62,188 nucleotides of DNA from an uncultured Parabacteroides sp. (GCA_944325345.1 CALUZV010000022.1:1-62188); one strand, 5' to 3'; positions 25,218 to 36,632 are shown, counted from the first letter of the stretch. The notes: generated from the sequence alone by a model not told the origin. Numbers and translations: made by a program.

Positions 25218-25225
25218 TACTTTTG
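25218..25225 (+). promoter_or_regulatory. -7 promoter element of the receptor gene
   Basis: TACTTTTG fits the consensus about 97 bp before the ATG at 25322, with a TTTGG at 25204. This implies a long leader. Confidence 0.4.
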
Positions 25226-25321
25226 TGTCTGCAAGAAGGCTATTTTTATTTTGAGAATATGCAACGTTTCAAGATTTCCCTTCGTTATTCTAAATAGTAT
25301 TCATCAAAAATTGAACATATC

Positions 25322-27613
25322 ATGAAAAAGCTTTTGACTACCCTTGTTTCTTTGTGTATCGTCCTTGCGGCCTCGGCGCAGCAGGATGTCGTCTCCGGAC
25401 GGATTATGGGGTCCGATAGTTTGTCGGTTCCCGGTGTGGCGGTGGTGATGCAGACACTGGATTCTACCTATATTAATGCTGAGGTGAGCGATGCGGATGG
25501 GTATTTCCGTATCCGGTCGTCGGTGCGGCCCTACCGCCTGGTGTTCCAGCATTTGGCTTACAAGGTTTTGATGCTGGAGTCGTCGAAGGATAACGTGGGG
25601 ACGGTCTATTTGGAGGATGCGGTGAACGAATTGGCGGGCGTAACGGTGCGGGCGACGCGGCCTATCGTGAAAATCAACGACGGGAGGTTGGATTATGACT
25701 TGCGCGCCATCTCGGAAAATAAACTGATAGATAATGCTTTCGACTTAATCAAGGAAATCCCGAGCATCTCGAGCACGGACAATTCCCTCTCAATTACCGG
25801 CTCGATGGGCGGAACGACTATCCTGCTCAACGGCGTGAAATCGAACATGTCGATGGAGCAGATGCAAGCCTACCTCCGGACGCTGCCCGCCGACCGCGTG
25901 GAGAAGGTCGAGGTCGTCTATAATCCCCCGGCCACGTGGCACATCACAGGTTCCGCCATCAATGTGATTCTGAAGAAAGAGAACCGGTACAGTTTGCAGG
26001 GTCAGTTGCGCGGTGCCTACAAGAATTATACGGGGAACGGGGGCGAGGCAGGCGGAAGCCTTTTCCTCTCGTCGCCCAAAGTGTCGCTGGATTTGATTTA
26101 CAACTTCGACGACGAGCGGAAACGCTACGAAGGTTATGAAAGAAACCTGCACACGGTGGGTTCCGAGGTCTATGATATTGACTTCAATATAAACCAGCCG
26201 ATGCGCCGCCAGGCACACAACCTCTATACGAGCTTGAAGTATAATTTTACGGAGAAAGATATCTTGGACTTGTCTTACGTCGGGCAATATGCGCCGAAGA
26301 GCGACGAAGACTTTGAAAACACGAGCAATTATTTCTCCGATTCCTATTCCCAGCAGCGGATGAAAGACTTTCTGCACGACATTAGCCTGACTTATACCTC
26401 TTCTTTTGGTCTGAAGACGGGTGTGGAATACACGCGCTTCAAGAATTACGGCATCCAGTCGCTCGACTTGGTGCGTCCGACCGGCCTGACGGAGGCTTCG
26501 GACTACGACATGAGCCAGCGCGTCGATCGGGCGAATGTTTTTGCGGACATGGCGCACGATTGGAACGGCTGGAAACTTTCCTACGGCGTGAAATATGCCT
26601 ATTCAAAAAGCAAAAATGCCCAATATTATACGGATATCGAGAATGCAGGAGCGGGAAATTATTCCAACGCATCCGAGACGACGGAGCATACGACGGATGT
26701 CAGCATCGGGCTTTCAAAATCTTTTCTCAACAACAAACTGAATGCTTCGCTGTATTTGATAGAGGAATTTTACAAGATAAACGATTATAAAAAGAATGCG
26801 TTTATCCCCCGCGCATCGCTCTCATATCAATTCGATGCCAATAATTATGCCTCGCTGATGTACCAATCCGTTCGCGTCTATCCTTCGTATTGGGAACGGC
26901 AGGAATATACGACTTATACCGATGAATATAACATGCAGATAGGAAACCCGACCCTTATGCCGTCCCGTTATTCGTTTTATACCTTCCTCTATATGTTTAA
27001 AAACAAATATATGTTCTCATTTCAATATCAAGATATGGATGATTTCTTTGTCTCGCAGAATTATCAATCGCAGACGGAATTGAAAAACATTTTGCAAACA
27101 GTAAATGTCGATCATTATTCTAATTTGATATTCGATTTTGTTGTTCCTTTCAATATCGGGGATCGGATTTCGGTCAATTCGGCACTTGGTGTTTCACGCG
27201 AACGCTATAAAGACAGCGACTTTTTTGATATATCTTACGACCGGAAGAAATGGCAATGCTTTGTAAATGTCCGCCCGACGGTAATTTTGGTGAAAAAGCC
27301 GATGATAACCTTTAATATGATGGTACATTATAAATCGCCATTCCTCCAAGGTCTCTACGACATTGACAAAAACTGGGGCATGGCCGCCGGACTGAAATGG
27401 GAAATCATCAAAGACAAAGCCATCCTCAATATCCAGGCAAACGACATCTTCAACACCTCCAGTATGCCTATATCGGTTAACTACGGCACGCAGAATTACT
27501 ATTCCAAGTACGATAATTGGTACCGGAACGTGATGGTAACCTTCACCTACAACTTCAAAGGCTACAAGGAGAAGTCGGCGAAATATATCGATACCTCGCG
27601 CTTCGGCTTGTAA
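25322..27613 (+). CDS. Outer-membrane beta-barrel receptor (TonB-dependent receptor family)
   Basis: A 763-residue outer-membrane protein with signal MKKLLTTLVSLCIVLAASAQ. Residues about 22-100 form a carboxypeptidase-regulatory-like domain (VSGRIMGSDSLSVPGVAV). A plug-like region follows (EIPSISSTDNSLSITGSMGG... VEKVEVVYNPPA), then a large barrel ending FKGYKEKSAKYIDTSRFGL. This matches the outer-membrane beta-barrel 3 group, which lacks a SusD partner. The ligand is unknown. The upstream HTH regulator is in the same orientation and may control it. Confidence 0.85.
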   Translation: MKKLLTTLVSLCIVLAASAQQDVVSGRIMGSDSLSVPGVAVVMQTLDSTYINAEVSDADGYFRIRSSVRPYRLVFQHLAYKVLMLESSKDNVGTVYLEDAVNELAGVTVRATRPIVKINDGRLDYDLRAISENKLIDNAFDLIKEIPSISSTDNSLSITGSMGGTTILLNGVKSNMSMEQMQAYLRTLPADRVEKVEVVYNPPATWHITGSAINVILKKENRYSLQGQLRGAYKNYTGNGGEAGGSLFLSSPKVSLDLIYNFDDERKRYEGYERNLHTVGSEVYDIDFNINQPMRRQAHNLYTSLKYNFTEKDILDLSYVGQYAPKSDEDFENTSNYFSDSYSQQRMKDFLHDISLTYTSSFGLKTGVEYTRFKNYGIQSLDLVRPTGLTEASDYDMSQRVDRANVFADMAHDWNGWKLSYGVKYAYSKSKNAQYYTDIENAGAGNYSNASETTEHTTDVSIGLSKSFLNNKLNASLYLIEEFYKINDYKKNAFIPRASLSYQFDANNYASLMYQSVRVYPSYWERQEYTTYTDEYNMQIGNPTLMPSRYSFYTFLYMFKNKYMFSFQYQDMDDFFVSQNYQSQTELKNILQTVNVDHYSNLIFDFVVPFNIGDRISVNSALGVSRERYKDSDFFDISYDRKKWQCFVNVRPTVILVKKPMITFNMMVHYKSPFLQGLYDIDKNWGMAAGLKWEIIKDKAILNIQANDIFNTSSMPISVNYGTQNYYSKYDNWYRNVMVTFTYNFKGYKEKSAKYIDTSRFGL

Positions 27614-27900
27614 CGCTCCGCGAAAAGTCAATTCTTTCGTTCGGTTTTGCTTTTCGCGCCCGCGAAAAGGCAAATCTATCGTTCGGTCGGCATTTTCGCG
27701 GGCGCGAAAATGAAAATCGAACGCTCGGTCGGAGAATTTCGTTTTGTTTATTTAATAATCTATCGATGGAATGTTAAAATCGCGGCCGCGAAAAGGCATT
27801 CTAACGCTCGGTCGGCGTTTTCGCGGGCGTGAAAAGCATTTTCTATCGATAGGTTGGGGGTTTCACGGGCGCGAAAAAGAAAAAGTATCGCTCGGAGGGT
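27614..27900. repeat. Array E: 42-bp tandem repeats, related to array D
   Basis: GCGAAAA (GTGAAAA once) recurs at 27620, 27662, 27704, 27788, 27829 and 27871, steps of 42 (one of 84 across a degraded unit, one of 41). Units carry the palindrome TTTTCGCGGGCGCGAAAA and a CTATCGNTCGGTCGG segment. The latter also occurs in array D. The array fills the 348-bp gap between the receptor stop and the alanine dehydrogenase gene; no other gene is visible there. Confidence 0.86.
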
Positions 27901-27961
27901 TGTTCTTAGCGAGATAAGTCGTAACTTGCGAGCCGAAATAAAATTATTATAGTAATATCAC

Positions 27962-29170
27962 ATGAATACGAACGACGCACAAAACCAATGCAACTACATC
28001 CCGCAGGAATTGTTGAAGGAATTGACAAAGACGGGGTGCCGGTTGTGGATTGCTCTGCCTCGCGAGACGGAGGAAGAGGAGCGGCGCGTGGCGCTGACGC
28101 CCGAAGCAGTCGGTATCCTGGTCGAGGCGGGACATCGCGTCTGGGTGGAAACAGGCGCGGGGCTGGGAATCAACTATTCCGACAACCATTACGCTGAAGC
28201 CGGGGCCGAGATAGTCGCCTCTGCCGCCGAAGTCTATCAGGCCGACGTCATCCTGAAGATTCTTCCGCCTACGCCCGAGGAAGCCACGCTGATAAAACCA
28301 CGTGCGACGCTCTTTTCGCTGATGCAGCTCCACCGGTTTGAGTCCGAGACGCTCGCCATCCTCTCTGCCAAACGGGTAAATGCCCTGGCATACGAACTTT
28401 TGCAGGACGAGGAGCACCGGTCGCCTATCCTGAACCTGATTTCCGAGATAGAAGGGGCGACGGCCATCACGATAGCGTCTGAGTTGATGAGCAATACCCA
28501 TGGAGGAAAGGGCATTTTGCTCGGAGGGATACCGGGCGTGTCGCCGACGGAAGTAGTCATCGTCGGGGCGGGCTATGCCGGGACGGTGGCGGCCCGGGCG
28601 GCGTTGGCTCTGGGCGCGTCGGTGAAGGTATTCGATAATGATATAAACAATTTGCGCGGGATACAGACCGTGTTGGGGCATGGGTTGTTCACTTCGAACT
28701 TCCACCCGAATGTTTTGCACAATGCATTCCGCACGGCAGACGTGGTGATAGGGGCAATGCGTTACATTAATAATATAAAGCGCTACATCGTGGCCGAAGA
28801 CCTGGTTCGGGAGATGAAACGCGGGGCGTTGCTGATAGATTTGCGCGTTACGCAGGGCGGCTGCTTCGAGACGACCTGTTGCCTGTCGTCGAAAGACCCG
28901 GAAGTGTTCGAGCAATACGGCGTGCTGCATTATTGCAAGCCGAACGTGAGCAACCTGGTGGCGCGGACCACGTCGATGGCGGTGAGCAACGTCCTGGTGC
29001 CGCTCATATTGGAGTTGGGCGACGTCGGGAGCCTTCAGACGCTGGCGCAGAGCGATGCAGGATTCCGCAGCGGCATCTATCTGTACCGTGGAAAGCTGGT
29101 GAGCGACTACGTTTCATCTTATTTTAATATACGCTCGAATAATATTGATATTTATTTGTCGGCATTTTAG
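27962..29170 (+). CDS. ald: Alanine dehydrogenase
   Basis: A 402-residue NAD-dependent enzyme of the alanine dehydrogenase/transhydrogenase family, converting L-alanine and pyruvate plus ammonia. The N-terminal domain shows ETEEEERRVALTPEAVGILVEAGHRVWVE. The Rossmann fold has VVIVGAGYAGTVAARAALALGASVKVFDND with the GxGxxG motif. The C-terminal YCKPNVSNLVARTTSMAVSN is typical. It carries a ~20-residue N-terminal extension compared with classic enzymes. It directly precedes korAB and may feed pyruvate or nitrogen balance. Confidence 0.88.
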   Translation: MNTNDAQNQCNYIPQELLKELTKTGCRLWIALPRETEEEERRVALTPEAVGILVEAGHRVWVETGAGLGINYSDNHYAEAGAEIVASAAEVYQADVILKILPPTPEEATLIKPRATLFSLMQLHRFESETLAILSAKRVNALAYELLQDEEHRSPILNLISEIEGATAITIASELMSNTHGGKGILLGGIPGVSPTEVVIVGAGYAGTVAARAALALGASVKVFDNDINNLRGIQTVLGHGLFTSNFHPNVLHNAFRTADVVIGAMRYINNIKRYIVAEDLVREMKRGALLIDLRVTQGGCFETTCCLSSKDPEVFEQYGVLHYCKPNVSNLVARTTSMAVSNVLVPLILELGDVGSLQTLAQSDAGFRSGIYLYRGKLVSDYVSSYFNIRSNNIDIYLSAF

Positions 29171-29264
29171 TTTGAAATTGCAAAGTTTATGCTTTCCTTT
29201 GCCGAAGATTTGACACACGTCAAACATCAACTATTAAATAATGTTGCGTTAAGCTTTAAATATC

Positions 29265-31118
29265 ATGACTGAACAAACGAAAGTAACAAAGTTGGACGAG
29301 ATTGTGATTCGCTTCTCAGGCGACTCGGGCGACGGCATGCAGCTGACCGGGACAATCTTTTCAAACCTGTCGGCGATTCTGGGAAATGAAATCTCAACCT
29401 TCCCTGATTATCCTGCCGAAGTACGTGCCCCGCAAGGGACGTTGAGTGGCGTATCTGGTTTCCAGGTGCATATTGGTTCACGTAAAATCTTCACACCGGG
29501 CGACAAGGCCGATGTTTTGGTAGCCATGAATCCTGCTGCCTTGAAGGTGAACGTAAAACATCTGAAACCGAATGCGATTGTATTAATAGACACAGATTCT
29601 TTCCAGAAGAGCGATTTGGAAAAAGCCTTGTTTACGACCGATGACCCGTTCACGGAACTGGGATTGACCGGTGTGCAAGTGATTGCCGCATCAATCTCGA
29701 GCATGGTGAAGGAAGGGCTGAAAGACTTCGGGTTGGACAACAAGTCGGCGCTCCGTTGCAAGAACATGTTCGCCCTCGGGTTGATATGCTGGCTTTTCGA
29801 GCGTCCGTTGGAAGAAGCGATGCACATGCTTCAGAACAAGTTCGCGAAGAAACCGGTCATCGCTCAGGCAAACATCAAGGCTTTGACAGACGGTTACAAC
29901 TACGGCCACAATATCCATGCCTCTGTTTCTACCTACCGCATCGAAAGCAAGAAGATGCAGCCGGGTATTTATATGGATGTCAATGGCAACAAGGCTACTT
30001 CATACGGTCTGATTGCCGCTGCTGAGAAGGCAGGCCTGCGCCTCTTCCTGGGAAGTTATCCTATCACACCGGCTACGGATATCCTGCATGAACTTTCCAA
30101 ACGCAAAGACTTGGGTGTTATCACCGTTCAGGCTGAAGACGAAATCGCCGGTGTCTGCACGGCTATCGGAGCAAGTTTCGCCGGATGTCTGGCTGCGACA
30201 TCTACTTCCGGCCCGGGTTTGGCATTGAAGAGCGAAGCCATCGGTCTGGCCGTGATTGCCGAACTCCCGTTGGTTGTTATCGATGTACAGCGCGGCGGTC
30301 CTTCGACGGGTATGCCGACGAAATCCGAGCAAACCGACTTGTTGCAAGCCTTGTACGGACGAAACGGCGAATGTCCGGCTGTTGTCGTGGCTGCTGCGAC
30401 GCCGACAGACTGTTTCGACATGGCGTTCTGGGCAGGTAAGCTGGCAGTTGAACACATGACGCCGGTTATTTTGCTGACGGATGCCTTCATTGCCAACGGT
30501 TCTTCTGCATGGCGCTTGCCGGACTTGGAAGAATATCCGGAAATCAAGCCGAACTATGTTGCCAACTATCAGGGCGACAAACCTTGGAAACCGTATCGCC
30601 GCGACCAGGAAAGCTTGGTACGTTACTGGGCTATTCCGGGAACGGAAGGGTTCACGCACCGTCTGGGCGGTCTGGAGAAAGACTTCGACACAAGTGCTAT
30701 CTCTACTGACCCGATGAACCACCAGAAGATGGTTCGCACGCGTCAGGCCAAGATAGACAAGATTGCCGATTATATTCCGGATGTGCAGGTTATCGGCGAC
30801 GAAGATGCTGACTTGCTTATCGTCGGTTGGGGCGGAACCTACGGACACTTGTATGAAGCCATGGAAATCATGCGCGAACAAGGCAAGAAGGTGGCATTGG
30901 CTCACTTCAAGTTCATCAACCCGCTGCCGAAGAACACGCAGGAAGTATTGGCTAAATACAAGAAGGTAGTCGTAGCTGAACAGAACAACGGACAGTTTGC
31001 CAACTATCTGCGCGGCAAAGACCCGGGCTTCCAGCCGTATCAGTTCAACCGCGTGAAGGGACAGCCGTTCATCGTATCAAGATTAGTCGAAGAATTCACT
31101 AAAATATTGGAGGCGTAA
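29265..31118 (+). CDS. korA: 2-oxoacid:ferredoxin oxidoreductase, alpha subunit
   Basis: A 617-residue subunit that fuses the gamma and alpha domains of 2-oxoacid:ferredoxin oxidoreductases; with the beta subunit it converts 2-oxoglutarate (most likely) and CoA to succinyl-CoA, reducing ferredoxin. The N-terminal gamma domain has VIRFSGDSGDGMQLTG. The alpha domain begins near GLIAAAEKAGLRLFLGSYPITPATDILHEL and includes RGGPSTGMPTKSEQTDL. The beta gene follows after 4 bp. An isobutyrate- or branched-chain-specific enzyme cannot be ruled out. Confidence 0.92.
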   Translation: MTEQTKVTKLDEIVIRFSGDSGDGMQLTGTIFSNLSAILGNEISTFPDYPAEVRAPQGTLSGVSGFQVHIGSRKIFTPGDKADVLVAMNPAALKVNVKHLKPNAIVLIDTDSFQKSDLEKALFTTDDPFTELGLTGVQVIAASISSMVKEGLKDFGLDNKSALRCKNMFALGLICWLFERPLEEAMHMLQNKFAKKPVIAQANIKALTDGYNYGHNIHASVSTYRIESKKMQPGIYMDVNGNKATSYGLIAAAEKAGLRLFLGSYPITPATDILHELSKRKDLGVITVQAEDEIAGVCTAIGASFAGCLAATSTSGPGLALKSEAIGLAVIAELPLVVIDVQRGGPSTGMPTKSEQTDLLQALYGRNGECPAVVVAAATPTDCFDMAFWAGKLAVEHMTPVILLTDAFIANGSSAWRLPDLEEYPEIKPNYVANYQGDKPWKPYRRDQESLVRYWAIPGTEGFTHRLGGLEKDFDTSAISTDPMNHQKMVRTRQAKIDKIADYIPDVQVIGDEDADLLIVGWGGTYGHLYEAMEIMREQGKKVALAHFKFINPLPKNTQEVLAKYKKVVVAEQNNGQFANYLRGKDPGFQPYQFNRVKGQPFIVSRLVEEFTKILEA

Positions 31119-31122
31119 TACC

Positions 31123-32139
31123 ATGGCAACAGAAGAAATAAAATATCAACCGAAAGATTATAAGAGCGACCAGTATGTGCGCTGGTGTCCGGGCTGCGGC
31201 GACCATGCCGTGCTCAACTGCTTGCACAAAGCGATGGCTGAGGTGGGTGTTGCTCCCCACAATATGGCGGTCATCTCAGGTATCGGGTGTTCTTCCCGCT
31301 TACCTTATTATATGAATACATACGGATTCCATACGATTCACGGACGTGGCGCGGCTATCGCGACAGGAGTCAAGACGGCTCGTCCCGACTTGAGCGTTTG
31401 GTTGATTACCGGCGATGGCGACTGCTTGGCTATCGGTGGTAACCACTTCATCCATGCCGTACGTCGTAATGTGGATTTGAACATTGTCCTTTTCAATAAC
31501 AAAATCTATGGTTTGACGAAAGGACAGTATTCACCGACATCCGACCGTGGCTTCGTGTCGAAGAGTTCTCCTTACGGTACGGTAGAAGACCCGTTCATCC
31601 CGGCCGAACTGGCGTTGGGTGCTCGCGGCAACTTCTTTGCCCGCACGATTGACGTGGACTTGAAGAATACGACGGATATCCTGGCTGCTTCGGCTCGCCA
31701 CAAAGGAGCTTCGGTAACGGAAGTATTGGTAAACTGTATGATATTCAACAACGGTATCCACAAACAGATTACCGATAAGGAATTCCGCGCCGACCGTACC
31801 ATCTTCCTCCGCCACGGCGAAAAGATGATTTACGGAGCCAACAATGACAAAGGTATCGTCTTGGATGGTTTGAAACTGAAGTCCGTAACTATCGGTCAGG
31901 ATGGTTATACCCTCGACGACGTGCTCGTTCACGATGCACATTGCAAAGACAATACCTTGCACATGATGCTGGCGATGATGAGCGGCGATATGCCGGTAGC
32001 TCTGGGTATTATCCGCGATGTGGAAACCCCGACGTACGACGAATCCGTTCATCAGCAGCTTGCCGATGTCCAGGCGAAGATGCCTTGCCGCACATTGAAG
32101 GAATACCTCTTGAGCGGTGAGACTTGGGAAATGAAATAA
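31123..32139 (+). CDS. korB: 2-oxoacid:ferredoxin oxidoreductase, beta subunit
   Basis: A 338-residue thiamine-diphosphate-binding subunit partnering the upstream alpha subunit. WCPGCGDHAVL at residue 22 holds the family cysteines, GIGCSSRLPYYMNTYGFHTIHGRG is typical, and GDGDCLAIGGNHFIHAVRRNVDLNIVLFNN is the ThDP/Mg site (GDGD...NN). Translation is coupled to korA (4-bp gap). A strong terminator follows. In this genome the pair connects succinyl-CoA with reduced ferredoxin and with the succinate CoA-transferase and sdhCAB steps. Confidence 0.93.
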   Translation: MATEEIKYQPKDYKSDQYVRWCPGCGDHAVLNCLHKAMAEVGVAPHNMAVISGIGCSSRLPYYMNTYGFHTIHGRGAAIATGVKTARPDLSVWLITGDGDCLAIGGNHFIHAVRRNVDLNIVLFNNKIYGLTKGQYSPTSDRGFVSKSSPYGTVEDPFIPAELALGARGNFFARTIDVDLKNTTDILAASARHKGASVTEVLVNCMIFNNGIHKQITDKEFRADRTIFLRHGEKMIYGANNDKGIVLDGLKLKSVTIGQDGYTLDDVLVHDAHCKDNTLHMMLAMMSGDMPVALGIIRDVETPTYDESVHQQLADVQAKMPCRTLKEYLLSGETWEMK

Positions 32140-32162
32140 GTTCTTCCTTTTATAATAATATG

Positions 32163-32203
32163 GAGGGCACAAGGTTTTTGATACTTTGTGCCCTCTGTTC
32201 TTT
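32163..32203. terminator. Bidirectional terminator between korB and the PNPOx-like gene
   Basis: GAGGGCACAA (32163-32172) pairs with TTGTGCCCTC (32186-32195), with T-rich sequence after it on the plus strand. The flanking genes converge. Confidence 0.78.
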
Positions 32204-32217
32204 TCCGGCAGGCTATA

Positions 32218-32694
32218 CTAATTCCGTTTATAAGGAGCAGCAAACTCTTTGCAAGACACTTCCTCCAGCTCGACTTTCCAAATCTTTACGTTCCGCACAG
32301 CCGGGGCACCGTATTTGAACTCGCGGTTCGAGTATTGCCGCATGATGATGTTCAGCGCCTCGACCTTCGCCTCGAAATCTTCTACATATTCCACTTTTCC
32401 CCAAGCAATCACACTCTTTGCCCGCATCCGATAGCTGCAAGCCACCTCTTCGTTTTGATAAAGCAGTTCGCGGTCGCTGCAGAACGAGACGCAGAGGCGC
32501 GGGTTCCGGCTCAGAATAGAGATACTCCGCCCTTCTTGTGCCGAATGCAGATAGAGCGTCCCCGCTTGGTAGCCGAAATTCATAGGGATGACGTAGGGCG
32601 TCCCGTCCGTATCCGCCATGCCGATGAAGCAGATGTCGCAGTCGCGAATCACTTCCTCAATCAGTTTCTTGTCGTCGTGTTGTAATGTTTTCAT
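32218..32694 (-). CDS. Pyridoxamine 5'-phosphate oxidase-fold flavoprotein (NimA-like)
   Basis: A 158-residue split-barrel flavin-binding protein. The start is MKTLQHDDKKLIEEVIRDC; the longer frame upstream includes the promoter. Motifs include CDICFIGMADTDGTPYVIPMNFGY and TLYLHSAQEGRSISILSRNPRLCVSF, typical of the PNPOx/NimA group whose members reduce nitro compounds or bind FMN/haem. The precise reaction is unknown. It has its own TATCTTTGC promoter element at 32723-32731 and converges with korB. Confidence 0.83.
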   Translation of the reverse strand: MKTLQHDDKKLIEEVIRDCDICFIGMADTDGTPYVIPMNFGYQAGTLYLHSAQEGRSISILSRNPRLCVSFCSDRELLYQNEEVACSYRMRAKSVIAWGKVEYVEDFEAKVEALNIIMRQYSNREFKYGAPAVRNVKIWKVELEEVSCKEFAAPYKRN

Positions 32695-32722
32695 CGTTTT
32701 ACAATTTTGAAATTCAGGTAGG

Positions 32723-32731
32723 GCAAAGATA
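32723..32731 (-). promoter_or_regulatory. -7 promoter element of the PNPOx-like gene
   Basis: The minus strand reads TATCTTTGC about 28 bp upstream of the ATG at 32694. Confidence 0.6.
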
Positions 32732-32803
32732 GCGATATGCCGGACAAAAGTTGGAATTGTCCGGGGGAAAAGTTCGTTGCCTCGGGACAAAACTTTGCCG
32801 GGA

Positions 32804-32908
32804 GCCGACCTAAACTTAAAACTAAACTTTAGTTTTTAAAAACCAAGATTCAGTTTTCAAAAACCAAGCTTTAGTTTTTAAAAACTAAGCCTTTGTTTTA
32901 AGAATTAG
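32804..32908. repeat. Array F: 21-bp AT-rich palindromic repeats
   Basis: Units start at 32825, 32846, 32867 and 32888 with a degraded one at 32804, exactly 21 bp apart. Each is centred on GTTTTTAAAAAC or a variant (GTTTTCAAAAAC) with CCAAGMTT between. It sits in the divergent 377-bp gap between the PNPOx-like gene and sdhC, outside both -7 elements. Confidence 0.8.
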
Positions 32909-32997
32909 TCCCGGAGAAAAAGAGTTTTCATCCGACACAATGAAGAATATGTAGAAATATTTCCTCGTTTCCTTTGCGTGAATTGTAGAATTCACTT

Positions 32998-33006
32998 ACC
33001 TTTGCA
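32998..33006 (+). promoter_or_regulatory. -7 promoter element of the sdhCAB operon
   Basis: TACCTTTGC lies 66 bp before the sdhC ATG. A TTTG about 22 bp further upstream (in CCTTTGCGTG, near 32974) can serve as -33. Confidence 0.65.
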
Positions 33007-33071
33007 ATCATTAAAAACGCTTGTATATCCGAAGATTTTTAACACAATTAAATAACTTAAATTATTATCTT

Positions 33072-33746
33072 ATGTGGTTACTTAATTCTTCTATCGGGAG
33101 GAAGCTGATAATGAGTATATCAGGTCTCTTCCTAATTCTGTTCTTGTTGTTCCACCTGTGTATGAACATCGCGGCGGTATTCTCCGGCGAGGCTTACAAC
33201 ATGGTTTGTGAGTTGCTGGGTACGAATTGGTACGCGTTGGTAGGTACATTGGTGTTGGCTGCGGGTGTGGTAGTTCACTTCGTGTATGCTATCATGCTGA
33301 CATTGCAAAACCGTCGCGCACGTGGTGCTGACCGCTATGCGACAAGTGCTCGCCCGAAAGGGGTAGAATGGGCTTCGCAGAACATGTTCGTTCTGGGCGT
33401 CATCGTGATTTTAGGTTTGATTCTGCACTTGACCCACTTCTGGGCAAACATGATGTTGGCAGAATTGGCTGGTGTTCACGGTGAGATTGCTCCGACGGAT
33501 GGTGCTGCGTTCATCAATTTCTACTTCCAGGGAAATATCGTGAACACGGTATTGTATCTCATCTGGTTTGCAGCTTTGTGGTTCCACTTGACCCATGGCT
33601 TCTGGTCGGCAATCCAAACCTTAGGTTGGAATAACAACATCTGGTTGAGCCGCTGGGAATGCATCTCTAAGTGGGTGGCAACAATCATCTGTGGTTTGTT
33701 TGCAATCGTAACGATTATCTTCTATCTGAATGGTGTAGGAGCATAA
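33072..33746 (+). CDS. sdhC: Succinate dehydrogenase/fumarate reductase cytochrome b subunit
   Basis: A 224-residue integral membrane di-haem cytochrome b that anchors the complex and handles menaquinone. Five hydrophobic helices are visible; haem-ligand histidines fall in LLFHLCMN, VVHFVYAIM, LHLTHFWANM and WFHLTHGFWS. I start at MWLLNSSIGRKLIMS, because the upstream open frame is leader sequence. It opens the three-gene operon, followed after 20 bp by the flavoprotein gene. In anaerobic Bacteroidales the complex mainly reduces fumarate. Confidence 0.92.
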   Translation: MWLLNSSIGRKLIMSISGLFLILFLLFHLCMNIAAVFSGEAYNMVCELLGTNWYALVGTLVLAAGVVVHFVYAIMLTLQNRRARGADRYATSARPKGVEWASQNMFVLGVIVILGLILHLTHFWANMMLAELAGVHGEIAPTDGAAFINFYFQGNIVNTVLYLIWFAALWFHLTHGFWSAIQTLGWNNNIWLSRWECISKWVATIICGLFAIVTIIFYLNGVGA

Positions 33747-33766
33747 ACAATTAAAAAGAAAAGAAT

Positions 33767-35710
<1,944 letters not shown>

Positions 35711-35737
35711 TAACTCAATTTCAAAACGTAGAAAGAT

Positions 35738-36490
35738 ATGGATAAAGATATAAAAGTCACCCTAAAGGTTTGGCGTCAGAAAGGTCCGAAAGCCAAAGGA
35801 CAATTCGAGACTTACCCGATGGAAATCCACCAGAGCGTTTCTTTCTTGGAAATGCTGGACATCCTGAACGAGCGCTTGGTGAAAGAAGGCAAAGAGCCAA
35901 TCGTATTCGACCACGATTGCCGCGAAGGTATCTGCGGTATGTGCTCGTTGTATGTGAACGGACATCCGCACGGACCGGCAACAGGAGCTACGACTTGCCA
36001 GCTCTATATGCGTCGCTTCCACGACGGAGAAACTATTACGATTGAACCGTGGCGTTCGGCTGGATTCCCGGTAATCCGCGACTTGATGGTCGATCGTTCG
36101 GCGTATGACAAGATTATGCAGGCCGGAGGTTTCGTATCCGTTAATACAGGTGGTGTTCCTGATGCGAACGCAATTCCTATTCCTAAAAAGGATGCCGACC
36201 TCGCTATGGACGCCGCTGCTTGCATCGGTTGCGGAGCTTGCGCCGCTGCGTGCAAGAACGGTTCAGCCATGTTGTTCGTTTCCGCTAAGGTTAGCCAGTT
36301 GGCACTGCTTCCGCAAGGCCGCGTAGAGGCTGCCCGCCGTGCAAAAGCGATGGTTGCGAAGATGGACGAGCTCGGTTTTGGTAACTGTACGAATACTCGT
36401 GCTTGCGAAATGGAGTGCCCGAAGAATATTTCGGTTAGCAACATCGCCCGCCTCAACCGCGAGTTCTTAAAGGCAAAATTGAAAGACTAA
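35738..36490 (+). CDS. sdhB: Succinate dehydrogenase/fumarate reductase iron-sulfur subunit
   Basis: A 250-residue subunit that passes electrons between the flavin and haem subunits. [15 protein letters not shown] plus a later Cys (TTCQLY) bind the 2Fe-2S cluster; [14 protein letters not shown] and [15 protein letters not shown] supply the 4Fe-4S and 3Fe-4S ligands. It is the last gene of the operon and a hairpin terminator follows. Confidence 0.95.
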   Translation: MDKDIKVTLKVWRQKGPKAKGQFETYPMEIHQSVSFLEMLDILNERLVKEGKEPIVFDHDCREGICGMCSLYVNGHPHGPATGATTCQLYMRRFHDGETITIEPWRSAGFPVIRDLMVDRSAYDKIMQAGGFVSVNTGGVPDANAIPIPKKDADLAMDAAACIGCGACAAACKNGSAMLFVSAKVSQLALLPQGRVEAARRAKAMVAKMDELGFGNCTNTRACEMECPKNISVSNIARLNREFLKAKLKD

Positions 36491-36516
36491 TAGATAATAA
36501 CTTTTCTCATAGCTGT

Positions 36517-36555
36517 GGAAAGGCTGCTTCGCGAGGAGCGGCCTTTTCTTTTTCC
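36517..36555 (+). terminator. Terminator of the sdhCAB operon
   Basis: GAAAGGCTGCT pairs with GAGCGGCCTTTTC around a CGCGA-type loop, followed by TTTTT. It lies about 30 bp after the sdhB stop. Confidence 0.82.
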
Positions 36556-36632
36556 CCTATTTGAAGTTAACCTTTGCGAATTTTACTAAGATTCGCTATT
36601 TTTGGAGCTCAATCACAATTTTTTTTATTTGT

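Noticed and set aside
36561..36632. TTG start for the receiver/PEP-synthase-like protein
   Set aside because: The segment contains AT-rich promoter-like sequence and adds no conserved residues; ATG 36633 is better.
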